A DNA stretch of 11,644 bases from Candidatus Bathyarchaeota archaeon (GTDB lineage Archaea; Thermoproteota; Bathyarchaeia; TCS64), in the NCBI GenBank assembly GCA_020697635.1, contig JAEHCT010000025.1, forward strand, positions 1 to 11,644, written 5' to 3'. The position numbers and the translations under genes were made by a program. Position 1 is the first letter of the stretch; every line of letters starts with the position of its first letter. The notes beneath the pieces are model-generated. The model saw only the letters and a list, made by a program, of their open reading frames with translations. It was not told the origin of the DNA and searched no databases. Positions 1 through 6,735 of the stretch are shown piece after piece.

Positions 1-372
1 GCTGAGGTAGTCAACAAGTCTCTTCTGAATTACTCTTCTCAACGCGTTCGGCTTGGAAGCGTTGGTGTCCAGCTTCACGTCGAGCCCCAGCAGCTTGACC
101 TCCCTGAGAAAATCCGGCAACCCCTTGTGGAGCAGGGGCTCACCGCCGGTGAGAGTCACAGCGTCCAGGAACCCCACGCGGGGGTACAGAGACTCAAGGA
201 GATCTCCTACCGTGATCTTCTCCATGGGCACATGGTGGTGGACCAGCTCCTCGTGGGGGCAGTAGGGGCACCTAAAGTTGCAGCCCGGCACCGTCAAAGC
301 GGCGCACAGCCTGCCCGGGTAGTCGGCTACACTAAGCTTCCTGTAGCCCACGACCGGGAGCTCTATGCTCAT
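1..372 (-). CDS. nrdG: NrdG-type radical SAM activase of anaerobic ribonucleotide reductase (3' end beyond window)
   Basis: This is the first 124 codons of a radical SAM protein that continues past the left edge. Such activases use a 4Fe-4S cluster and S-adenosylmethionine to place a glycyl radical on class III ribonucleotide reductase in the cytoplasm. The N-terminus reads VGYRKLSVADYPGR, typical of the NrdG2-type family. The cluster motif is C31-x3-C35-x2-C38 (CNFRCPYC), followed by the SAM-binding TGGEP at residues 75-79. The ATG at 372-370 overlaps the upstream NrdD-like stop (TGA, 371-369) as ATGA. No clear ribosome-binding site precedes it, so translation is probably coupled. The family is clear; the exact substrate is inferred from the NrdD-like neighbour. 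That neighbour lacks a recognisable radical glycine, so the activase may serve another protein, and other glycyl-radical activases share this architecture. Confidence 0.88.
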   Translation of the reverse strand, partial: MSIELPVVGYRKLSVADYPGRLCAALTVPGCNFRCPYCPHEELVHHHVPMEKITVGDLLESLYPRVGFLDAVTLTGGEPLLHKGLPDFLREVKLLGLDVKLDTNASKPNALRRVIQKRLVDYLS

Positions 373-1952
373 CTGTCTTTTACGTCGCTGTAGACTCGTC
401 GCCTATGCGCCTCCTTCAGTCCTTCACCTAGTTCATCGAGTGCCCGTGGGCTGCAGTCCACCCACGTGTAGACCTCGGCGTCGCCCCCGCACACGGGGCA
501 CGTCTGCTGCTCCCCCCATAGGTAGCCGTGTTCCCTGCAGAGGCTGAACACGGGGGAGACCTTCAGGTGGTTGAACCCGAAGCCCTCGAGGGCCCGCCTG
601 AGCAGCAGCTTGCACTCTTCCCGGTAGCTCAGGCCCCTGGCTAGATGTATCTGGAAAACGTTTCCCCCCGTGTATATGCCGTGGTACTTCTTCTGGTGCT
701 CCATCGCGTCCCAGAGATCGTCTCCGTGCCAGGGCGGCAGCTCCGTGGAGGCCGTGTAATACGGCTGCGCGCCTCCGGGTTGGGAGGCAGCGTCGTTCTC
801 CGCCATATGGGCCCCCGCCTCCTCGCACGGCGCCGCCTCGAGGGTGTAGACATGCCCGGTCTCCACCTGTATCTCCTCGATCCTCCAGATGAGGTGCTCC
901 AGGAGCCGGTAGGTGACGGCCTTCCCCGCGACGTGCCCAGTCCCAGCGCCTATCAGCCTCAGCAGAGCCTCGTTCATGCCCACGACGTTGACAGCGGAGA
1001 AGTGCCAGTCCAGTGAGTCCAGGTGCTTCGCCGTCTCGGGGAGCCTCCCCTCGGCGAGCATCTCCTCCAGGCGCCTCCGCTTGCCCTCGTGGACGACCCT
1101 CGCCAGCTCGACAGCCTCGTCGAGCCTACTGAAGAACTCGTCCTCCGTCCTCGACAGGCGGCTGAGGCGCGGCAGGTTCAGGGTGACGACGGCGAGGCAG
1201 CCCTGGTTGTCGCTGTTCCCATGTACGCCCCCGTGTCTGAGGTACGTCGCCTCCATGTCAGACGCGACGGCCTCGGGCTCGTGGAGGTACCTTGGGTGCA
1301 GCGTCCCCGTGTAGTAGTTCTGTAGGGTGGGGTACCCATAAAGGTATGACAGGGCCACGTACCGGGAGAAAGTCTCGGACCCCCAGTCGGTTTGCTCGGT
1401 GACGTTCAGGACGGGGACCAGCCCGAACGCACCTCTCTCATAGCTGTGTTCAAGCGCATCCGCGAAGGCTATGTTGAAACGATCCATGTAGGTTCCCATG
1501 GTCGGTGGATCGCTGGAAGCAAAGTCGTACATCGACGCCGGTAGGGTAGCGTCAGGCCTCAGGTCCAGGCTCACAGACAGCGGGTTCCCCAGGGGCTGAA
1601 CGTTTGAGACGAAGCCGGCCACGGTCTCTCTTAGCTCATGTTCTGTTTCTTCGGCTCTGATGGCCGTCGCGGAGTAGACGTCGAGGCTGTTAACCGCCTG
1701 CGGTCCAGCCCACTCTCTCTGAAGCCTCTCCAGAGGCTCCAGGATGCCGGAGAGAAGCCCTTTGAGGCCATCCCCTGAGCGTTTGTTATGGGTGAGCGAG
1801 GTGATGCTCCACCCGGCGGAGTAGCCCTTATCCGGCTCATCTAGTCGATGGATATGGATTAATCCGTCTCGGTGCGCCTTCAACGCCTCATCCGGGTAGA
1901 GCCTGCTCATCGCAGAAAATGGGTTTACACGCTGTTTAAGCGTGTGGGTCAA
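369..1952 (-). CDS. NrdD-like anaerobic ribonucleotide reductase homologue, apparently lacking the glycyl-radical site
   Basis: A 527-residue protein clearly homologous to class III (anaerobic) ribonucleotide reductase. Family landmarks, in order: YPDEALKAHRDGLIHIH (19-35), GYSAGWSI (43-50), VVTLNLPR (255-262), HFSAVNVVGMNEALL (317-331), VYTLEAAPCE (368-377), PYYTASTELP (397-406), YTGGNVFQIHL (427-437), and a C-terminal zinc-site pattern C472-x2-H475 with C485-x2-C488. Three things are odd. The segment aligning with the R-V-x-G-Y radical motif reads W497-V-D-C500-S. The usual Cys of the CAGW region is Ser45. The whole protein has only seven Cys (252, 376, 447, 472, 485, 488, 500), none in the stretch about 20-30 residues before NLPR where the thiyl Cys is expected. 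The ATP cone and following helices are also missing (527 residues against roughly 600-700). The longest start is TTG at 1952; ATG at 1910 is an alternative, as a hairpin covers the first codons. It lies 13 bp after the flavodoxin and overlaps the activase. Homology is certain; activity is doubtful. Confidence 0.85.
   Translation of the reverse strand: MTHTLKQRVNPFSAMSRLYPDEALKAHRDGLIHIHRLDEPDKGYSAGWSITSLTHNKRSGDGLKGLLSGILEPLERLQREWAGPQAVNSLDVYSATAIRAEETEHELRETVAGFVSNVQPLGNPLSVSLDLRPDATLPASMYDFASSDPPTMGTYMDRFNIAFADALEHSYERGAFGLVPVLNVTEQTDWGSETFSRYVALSYLYGYPTLQNYYTGTLHPRYLHEPEAVASDMEATYLRHGGVHGNSDNQGCLAVVTLNLPRLSRLSRTEDEFFSRLDEAVELARVVHEGKRRRLEEMLAEGRLPETAKHLDSLDWHFSAVNVVGMNEALLRLIGAGTGHVAGKAVTYRLLEHLIWRIEEIQVETGHVYTLEAAPCEEAGAHMAENDAASQPGGAQPYYTASTELPPWHGDDLWDAMEHQKKYHGIYTGGNVFQIHLARGLSYREECKLLLRRALEGFGFNHLKVSPVFSLCREHGYLWGEQQTCPVCGGDAEVYTWVDCSPRALDELGEGLKEAHRRRVYSDVKDR
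1927..1945 (-). other. RNA hairpin at the 5' end of the NrdD-like gene
   Basis: A perfect 7-bp inverted repeat, ACACGCT (1927-1933) and AGCGTGT (1939-1945), has a 5-nt loop. It lies just after the flavodoxin stop and inside the first codons of the longest NrdD-like frame. In the mRNA it could be a processing or attenuation element, or it may show that translation begins downstream at the ATG at 1910. A short T-run follows (TTTT about 12 nt downstream), so a weak terminator between flavodoxin and the NrdD-like gene is also possible. Confidence 0.4.
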
Positions 1953-1965
1953 GAAGAGGTGTAGA

Positions 1966-2421
1966 CTAGATGGACTCGGCGAACTTCTTCCCGAACTCCT
2001 TGCACGAGTCGAGGGAGTCCTCGTGGTACTTGATGTCGGTGTCTACGAGCACACATACATCGTCGTAGGCCTGGTATCCGAGGCTCTCGATCCTCGCTTT
2101 CAGCCGCTCCTCCATGATCCATGCACCGTCGTAGCCGTAGCTGCCGAAGACGGCGGCGGGGCGGTCGTGTATCTTCTTCTTGTTTGCCTTGATGTAGCTC
2201 TCGACGTGGACCAGGAAGTCCTTCATCTCGTTTGAGATGTCCGCGTAGTAGACGGGCGAACCGAAGACCACTCCGTCGGCTTTAGCCATCACGGTGAGCG
2301 GGAACGCCTCCCCTATCTTCTTGAGCTCGACCTCCGCGATCTCCGAGGCTCCATCGGCTATGGCCTTGGCCATCTTCTCGGTGTTCCCAGTCTTGCTGTC
2401 ATATACGATGACTATCTTCAT
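1966..2421 (-). CDS. Short-chain flavodoxin
   Basis: A 151-residue FMN-binding flavodoxin, a one- or two-electron carrier of the cytoplasm. The phosphate-binding loop is SKTGNT (9-14), after the first strand MKIVIVYD. GSPVYYADIS (54-63) and FGSYGYDGAW (92-101) are the loops flanking the isoalloxazine ring. The length fits a single-domain short-chain flavodoxin, with no fused oxidase or rubredoxin domain. The ATG at 2421 is supported by a GAGAGG ribosome-binding site seven nt upstream. It is the first gene of a co-directional set with the NrdD-like protein and the NrdG-type activase. In Escherichia coli, flavodoxin supplies the electron that reduces the activase cluster, so a similar role is a natural inference here. 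It could equally serve other low-potential radical SAM enzymes. Confidence 0.92.
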   Translation of the reverse strand: MKIVIVYDSKTGNTEKMAKAIADGASEIAEVELKKIGEAFPLTVMAKADGVVFGSPVYYADISNEMKDFLVHVESYIKANKKKIHDRPAAVFGSYGYDGAWIMEERLKARIESLGYQAYDDVCVLVDTDIKYHEDSLDSCKEFGKKFAESI

Positions 2422-2428
2422 TTCTCAT

Positions 2429-2434
2429 CCTCTC
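2429..2434 (-). promoter_or_regulatory. Ribosome-binding site of the flavodoxin gene
   Basis: GAGAGG on the minus strand, within a purine-rich run, is seven nt before the ATG at 2421 and is complementary to the CCUCC region of the archaeal 16S tail. With the TATA element near 2478, the flavodoxin mRNA would carry a leader of about 30 nt. Confidence 0.6.
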
Positions 2435-2471
2435 CCGGTTATACTGGGGCTAACATAGCCTCTGTAATGGC

Positions 2472-2485
2472 GATTTATATATAGG
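2472..2485. promoter_or_regulatory. Shared TATA element of the divergent flavodoxin and SPL-like genes
   Basis: An AT-rich element, TTTATATATA at 2474-2483 on the plus strand, reads as a TATA box in both directions. On plus, its centre is about 30 bp before the GTG at 2508, so the SPL-like transcript would be leaderless. On minus, it is about 57 bp before the flavodoxin ATG, giving a leader of about 30 nt that contains the ribosome-binding site. No other good TATA box lies in the 86-bp gap. Confidence 0.65.
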
Positions 2486-2507
2486 ACGCCCATCCCCGGA
2501 TACCTTT

Positions 2508-3311
2508 GTGAAGATCGGGGAGACCACCTGCCGCGGCATAATGAACAGGAGCGGCATAGAGGGCGTGGACTACGCCATAAACCCGTACATAGGGTGCGGC
2601 CACGGCTGCGTCTACTGCTACGCGCGGTTCATGACCAGGTGGTACCACCAGGGGGAGAGGTGGGGCAGCTTCGTGGACGTGAAGAAGAACGCGTCGGAGT
2701 GCCTCAGAAGGGAGGCTCCAAAAAAGAAGGTCGGCACCGTGCTGTTCTCAAGCGTCACGGACCCGTATCAGCCGGCGGAGAGGAAGTTCAAGGTGACTCG
2801 CAGCCTGTTGGAGATTCTCAGGGACTACCGGTTCCCCGTACAGATTCTCACCAAGAGTTCCTTGGTGAAGAGAGACCTGGATGTGATAAGCGAGATAGAG
2901 GAAGCGGAGGTGGGGCTAACAATAACGTCATGGAGCGACGACGTACGCAGGGTTTTCGAGCCTGGGGCGTCGCCGACCCAGGACCGGATAGAGGCCCTCA
3001 GGCTGTTCAGCGATGCCGGGATACCCACGTACGCCTTCCTTGGCCCCCTCCTGCCATACGTTTCGGAGGAAGACATCGGGTCCCTCGTGGACAGACTCGC
3101 CGACACTGTTGGCAGGGTCATCGTTGACAGACTCAACATCAAGGCGGGTAACTGGCGTGACATACAGACTGTGTTAGAGGACAACTACCCAGAGCTGCTG
3201 GATAGGTTCAGGGAGGCGTCCCGAGAAGAGTCCCCATACTACGATGGGCTAAGGGGGAAAATGAGACTGATGCTGGCGAAGAGGGAGATACCCTCCGACA
3301 TCATCTTCTAG
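2508..3311 (+). CDS. SPL/COG1533-family radical SAM protein
   Basis: A 267-residue radical SAM protein of the spore photoproduct lyase-like (SplB, COG1533) superfamily. The cluster motif is C30-x3-C34-x2-C37 (CGHGCVYCYA) after NPYIGCGHGC, the usual N-terminal arrangement of this group. Other family landmarks are FSSVTDPYQPAE (80-91), ILTKSS (113-118) and LTITSW (137-142). There is no Cys after residue 65, so nothing matches the conserved hydrogen-donor Cys of true spore photoproduct lyase. DNA photoproduct repair is therefore not supported and the substrate is unknown. The start is GTG at 2508, with no ribosome-binding site but a TATA box about 30 bp upstream, fitting a leaderless mRNA. It stands alone on this strand and faces the VOC gene tail to tail. 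Confidence 0.88.
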   Translation: MKIGETTCRGIMNRSGIEGVDYAINPYIGCGHGCVYCYARFMTRWYHQGERWGSFVDVKKNASECLRREAPKKKVGTVLFSSVTDPYQPAERKFKVTRSLLEILRDYRFPVQILTKSSLVKRDLDVISEIEEAEVGLTITSWSDDVRRVFEPGASPTQDRIEALRLFSDAGIPTYAFLGPLLPYVSEEDIGSLVDRLADTVGRVIVDRLNIKAGNWRDIQTVLEDNYPELLDRFREASREESPYYDGLRGKMRLMLAKREIPSDIIF

Positions 3312-3381
3312 ACGTGGGTGCCTCGCAGACCTCTATGAGACGCCGAAGCGGTCAAGCCTGTTGATGATTGCCGGCTCTTTC
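3312..3381. other. Short convergent gap with a small hairpin
   Basis: These 70 bp separate two convergent genes. The inverted repeat CGGCTC (3372-3377) and GAGCCG (3386-3391) spans the VOC stop codon with an 8-nt loop. It may help end transcription, but the stem is short and no long T-run follows on either strand. Confidence 0.3.
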
Positions 3382-3750
3382 CTAGGAGCCGAGCCCCAGC
3401 TCCGTGAGTTCCAGCGTGTGCCCGTCAGGGTCCTGGAAGAAGCAGAGCCTGTCGCCGTTACCCCCGTCGATCAGCCGCTTCTTGACTCCCATCCCCTCCA
3501 GAGTCTTCACCTTTTCGTCGAAGTCTGGTTCTAGTAACGCGATGTGGCTCCGGTTTTCCACGGGGGGCGTCTCATGGCCGCTAGGTCTCTGGATGAGCTC
3601 AAGCAGTCCGGCCCCGACGTCTATTAACACTATGTTGGATGTACCGAAGGTGAAGCGTTTAACCACCTTGAACCCGAACAATTTTTGGTAGAAAGCCAGG
3701 CTCTCCTCCAAGTCACTCACTATGAATCCAATATGGTCAAGTTTCGTCAT
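3382..3750 (-). CDS. VOC-superfamily (glyoxalase-fold) metalloenzyme, substrate unknown
   Basis: A 122-residue single-module vicinal oxygen chelate protein made of two beta-alpha-beta-beta-beta units. It starts KLDHIGFIVSDLEESLAFY, typical of glyoxalase I and methylmalonyl-CoA epimerase relatives. The four expected metal ligands can be placed at H6, E51 (in LLELIQ), H69 (in SHIAL) and E114 (in HTLELTE), and the C-terminus has the usual FFQDPDGHTLEL pattern. The full ligand set suggests an active metal-dependent lyase, epimerase or dioxygenase-like enzyme, but the substrate cannot be told from sequence. The ATG at 3750 has no ribosome-binding site and a TATA element lies 26-43 bp upstream, so the mRNA is probably leaderless. 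It follows the dikinase by 60 bp on the same strand but appears to have its own promoter. Confidence 0.88.
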   Translation of the reverse strand: MTKLDHIGFIVSDLEESLAFYQKLFGFKVVKRFTFGTSNIVLIDVGAGLLELIQRPSGHETPPVENRSHIALLEPDFDEKVKTLEGMGVKKRLIDGGNGDRLCFFQDPDGHTLELTELGLGS

Positions 3751-3775
3751 GAGGGAGAATATACAAAAAGGTCAT

Positions 3776-3793
3776 ATTTATTATATATATAAA
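3776..3793 (-). promoter_or_regulatory. TATA-box promoter of the VOC gene
   Basis: On the minus strand, TTTATATATATAATAAAT lies between the dikinase stop and the VOC start, ending 26 bp before the ATG at 3750. The spacing suits a leaderless or very short-leader transcript. No GGAGG-like site precedes the ATG. Confidence 0.6.
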
Positions 3794-3810
3794 AGAAAAG
3801 AGAAGAAGGT
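3793..3810 (-). terminator. Pyrimidine-rich terminator after pyruvate phosphate dikinase
   Basis: Directly after the dikinase TAA, the minus strand reads CCTTCTTCTCTTTTCTTT. T-rich tracts without a hairpin are the normal intrinsic termination signal in archaea. The VOC promoter begins immediately beyond it. Confidence 0.5.
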
Positions 3811-6576
3811 TTACTTCTTTCTGGGGTGGTCAAGCTCCGCGTGCGCCGCGGCTAGACGCGCGATGGGCACACGGTATGGGCTGCAGCTCACGTAGTTGAG
3901 TCCTATGAGGTGACAGAACTCTATGCTGCTGGGGTCTCCGCCGTGCTCGCCGCAGATGCCGATCTCCAGGTCCGGTCTCGTCGCCCTGCCCTTGTCGACG
4001 CACATCTTCATGAGCTGGCCGACGCCCTCGCGGTCGATGACCTGGAACGGGTTGCTGGGCAGAAGGCCTCGGTCCACGAAGTTGAGGAGGAACTTGCCTT
4101 CCGCGTCGTCGCGGCTTATGCCGAAGGTCATCTGTGTGAGGTCGTTGGTGCCGAAGCTGAAGAACTCGGCGCTCTCGGCTATCTCGTCCGCCGTCAAAGC
4201 CGCCCTGGGTATCTCTATCATGGTGCCTATCTTGTAGTGGAGGTCGATCCCGGCCTTCGCTAGCACTTCCTCGGCTACCTTGTTCAGCTTCTCGTACTCG
4301 GCGTGCATCTCGTTGACGTGGCTCGTCAGCGGTATCATGACCTCGGGGTGAACGTCCACTCCCTTCTTCTTCATGTTCACCGCCGCCTCCATGATGGCCT
4401 GCACCTGCATCTCGGTCAACCCGGGGTACATGAGCCCTGCGCGGCATCCTCGGAGACCCAGCATGGGGTTGGTCTCCCATAGGCTCTCCACGACCCGCAG
4501 AAGGTACTCCTTCTCCTCAAGCTCCTCGCCCTTGGCTCCCCTGCACCGTAGCTCGGTCACCTCCTGCAGGAGCTCTTCCCGCGGGGGCAGGAACTCGTGC
4601 ATGGGCGGGTCGATGAGCCTTACGATGACTGGGTAGCCGTCCATGGCCTCGAAGATGCCCTCGAAGTCCTTCCTCTGGAAGGGCAATATGTTCTGCAGTG
4701 CCTGAAGGTACTCCTGAACGTCTTTGTTGGCGTCCGCCTTCTTCTTAAGCTCGTCATATTCCTCTCCACCCTTGGCCGCATCCAGCTGCCTCAGCAGGGG
4801 TGCGGCTACCTCGGACTTGAGGATCATGTTGACGACGTTCTCGCGGCGGCTGATCTCCTCGCCTTCTTGGTCGAAGAACATGTGCTCCGTCCTAGTGAGA
4901 CCGATGCCTGTGGCGCCGAACTGCCGTGCCTTCACGGAGTCCTCGGGGTTGTCCGCGTTCGTCAACACTCCTAGACTCTTGATCTCGTCGGCCCACTCTA
5001 GAGCCTGTATCAGCTCGGTCTCCTTCTCGAAGGCGGTCTCGATCTTGGCTACCTTGCCGAGGAAGACCTCGCCGGTGGTTCCGTCGACGCTTATCCAGTC
5101 GCCTTCCTTGACGGTATGCTCGCCCACGGTGAACAGGTTGCGGCTGTTGTCTATCTTGATGTCCTCGCAGCCTGCGATGCAGGGCTTGCCCCATCCGCGG
5201 GCCACGACTGCCGCGTGGCTCGTGCCGCCGCCGTGCTGGGTGAGGAATCCTTGGCTGACCACCATGCCGTTCACGTCGTCGGGTGTGGTCTCGGGGCGTA
5301 CGAGGATGACGTCCTCCCCCGCCTTCCCGTGCTCCTCCGCCCTGTCGGCGTTGAAGATGGCTATGCCCACGGCTGCGCCTGGGCTTGCGTTGAGTCCCTT
5401 GGCCAGCATCGTCGCCTCCTCCTTCGCGGCCGGGTCGAACTGGGGGTGCAGCAGCTGGTCCACATTGTTGGGGGTGATGCGTTTGACGGCTGTCTTCTTG
5501 TCTATTAGGCCCTCCTTCGCCATGTCGACCGCGATCTTGATGGCTGACCGCGCTGTCCGTTTACCCGTCCTCGTCTGCAGTATCCAGAGCTTACCCTTCT
5601 CCACAGTGAACTCCATGTCCTGCATGTCCTTGTAGTGGCCCTCGACTGTCTCTGCGATGGCTTCGAGCTCCTTGTAGAGATGGGGCTGCTGCTCCTTCAT
5701 CTCGACGATGGGGATGGGTGTCCTGATCCCGGCCACCACGTCCTCGCCCTGGGCGTTGAAGAGGAGTTCACCGAACAAGCCTTTCGAGCCGTCGCTGGGG
5801 CTCCTGGTGAACATGACGCCGCTGCCGCTGTCCCACCCCATGTTCCCGAAGACCATGGTCTGGACGTTACACGCAGTGCCCATGCTGTCCGGGATGCCTT
5901 CCACTCGTCTGTAGGTGCGGGCCCTAGGGATGTTCCAACTGTTGAATACCGCGCCTATGGATCTCCTGAGCTGCTCCATGGATTCCTGAGGGAAATCCTC
6001 TTTTAGCAGCATCCTGTAGAGCTTCTTCTGTCCCTCGACGGTCTCCTTGAGGCCTTTCACGCTGACCTCTGTGTCTCCCTCGACACCTTCCTTCTCCTTG
6101 ACACGGTCGAACACTTTCTCGAAGGCATGGCGCTCCTGGCCCATGACGACGTCGCTGAACATGGTCACGAAGCGTCTGTAGGCGTCCCACACGAACCGCT
6201 CGTCGCCTGTGAGCCCGATAACGGCCTCAGCGACCTCATCGTTCATGCCTAGGTTGAGGACAGTGTCCATCATGCCGGGCATGCTTATGGGTGCGCCGCT
6301 GCGAACGCTGACCAGCAGAGGAGCCTTTGTGTCACCGAACCTCTTACCCGTGTTCTTCTCTAGGGTCTTCACGTGTTCGAGTATCTCTTCCCACAGTCCC
6401 TTGGGGAACTTGCCGTCTGCCTCGAAGAACTCTCCACAGGTCTTGGTCGTGATCGTGAACCCCAGCGGGATGCTGAGGCCCAGGGTGGTCATCTCGGCCA
6501 GGTTAGCGCCCTTCCCTCCGAGAAGGGCCTTCATGTCCTTGTTGCCTTCAGTGAAATCGTATACACGTTTCTCCAA
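3811..6576 (-). CDS. ppdK: Pyruvate, phosphate dikinase
   Basis: A 921-residue enzyme that interconverts pyruvate, ATP and phosphate with phosphoenolpyruvate, AMP and pyrophosphate. It works in the cytoplasm at the glycolysis/gluconeogenesis junction. The N-terminal ATP-grasp region contains GGKGANLAEMT (20-30). The swivelling phosphohistidine domain has GGGTSHAAVVARGWGKPC (449-466) with catalytic H454. The C-terminal barrel has FGTNDLTQMTFG (808-819) and GICGEHGGDP (873-882) with catalytic C875. Residues 567-628, between RTEHMFF and LPFQ, carry a Lys/Glu-rich helical segment about 35 residues longer than in the classic Clostridium symbiosum enzyme (874 residues). The TTG start at 6576 is supported by AGGAG nine nt upstream. 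It appears monocistronic, followed by a T-rich terminator. No PDRP-type regulator is present nearby. Confidence 0.97.
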   Translation of the reverse strand: MEKRVYDFTEGNKDMKALLGGKGANLAEMTTLGLSIPLGFTITTKTCGEFFEADGKFPKGLWEEILEHVKTLEKNTGKRFGDTKAPLLVSVRSGAPISMPGMMDTVLNLGMNDEVAEAVIGLTGDERFVWDAYRRFVTMFSDVVMGQERHAFEKVFDRVKEKEGVEGDTEVSVKGLKETVEGQKKLYRMLLKEDFPQESMEQLRRSIGAVFNSWNIPRARTYRRVEGIPDSMGTACNVQTMVFGNMGWDSGSGVMFTRSPSDGSKGLFGELLFNAQGEDVVAGIRTPIPIVEMKEQQPHLYKELEAIAETVEGHYKDMQDMEFTVEKGKLWILQTRTGKRTARSAIKIAVDMAKEGLIDKKTAVKRITPNNVDQLLHPQFDPAAKEEATMLAKGLNASPGAAVGIAIFNADRAEEHGKAGEDVILVRPETTPDDVNGMVVSQGFLTQHGGGTSHAAVVARGWGKPCIAGCEDIKIDNSRNLFTVGEHTVKEGDWISVDGTTGEVFLGKVAKIETAFEKETELIQALEWADEIKSLGVLTNADNPEDSVKARQFGATGIGLTRTEHMFFDQEGEEISRRENVVNMILKSEVAAPLLRQLDAAKGGEEYDELKKKADANKDVQEYLQALQNILPFQRKDFEGIFEAMDGYPVIVRLIDPPMHEFLPPREELLQEVTELRCRGAKGEELEEKEYLLRVVESLWETNPMLGLRGCRAGLMYPGLTEMQVQAIMEAAVNMKKKGVDVHPEVMIPLTSHVNEMHAEYEKLNKVAEEVLAKAGIDLHYKIGTMIEIPRAALTADEIAESAEFFSFGTNDLTQMTFGISRDDAEGKFLLNFVDRGLLPSNPFQVIDREGVGQLMKMCVDKGRATRPDLEIGICGEHGGDPSSIEFCHLIGLNYVSCSPYRVPIARLAAAHAELDHPRKK

Positions 6577-6585
6577 ATCGAGTAA

Positions 6586-6590
6586 CTCCT
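6586..6590 (-). promoter_or_regulatory. Ribosome-binding site that fixes the TTG start of ppdK
   Basis: AGGAG on the minus strand is nine nt before the TTG at 6576. No ATG lies nearby in frame, and the protein begins directly with the conserved family N-terminus, so the TTG start is well supported. Confidence 0.65.
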
Positions 6591-6735
6591 GAATAGGATT
6601 GTGATGTCGTACTTCCTTTTACGTTTAACGGTGCTCGTGGATTCGCATTTTAGATAGATAAAGTATTCATCGAATAGTATATAGATCGATGGAATCTGTA
6701 AATACATGATATTTTTATTGGGGCTTATTTTTTAC

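Noticed and set aside
421..480. A frameshift explaining the missing NrdD glycine
   Set aside because: The other two frames across 440-475 do not give an R-V-x-G-Y-like motif, and the normal frame resumes family similarity on both sides without a length change beyond about one residue. Substitution fits better than a frameshift.
3372..3391. The 6-bp hairpin as a strong bidirectional terminator
   Set aside because: The stem is short, the loop is 8 nt and no T-run follows on either strand. It is kept only as a low-confidence note.
4724..5635. A 303-codon open frame on the plus strand inside ppdK
   Set aside because: It is antisense to a fully conserved dikinase, is Ser/Leu/Pro-rich in the manner of a GC-rich shadow frame, and has no recognisable domain.
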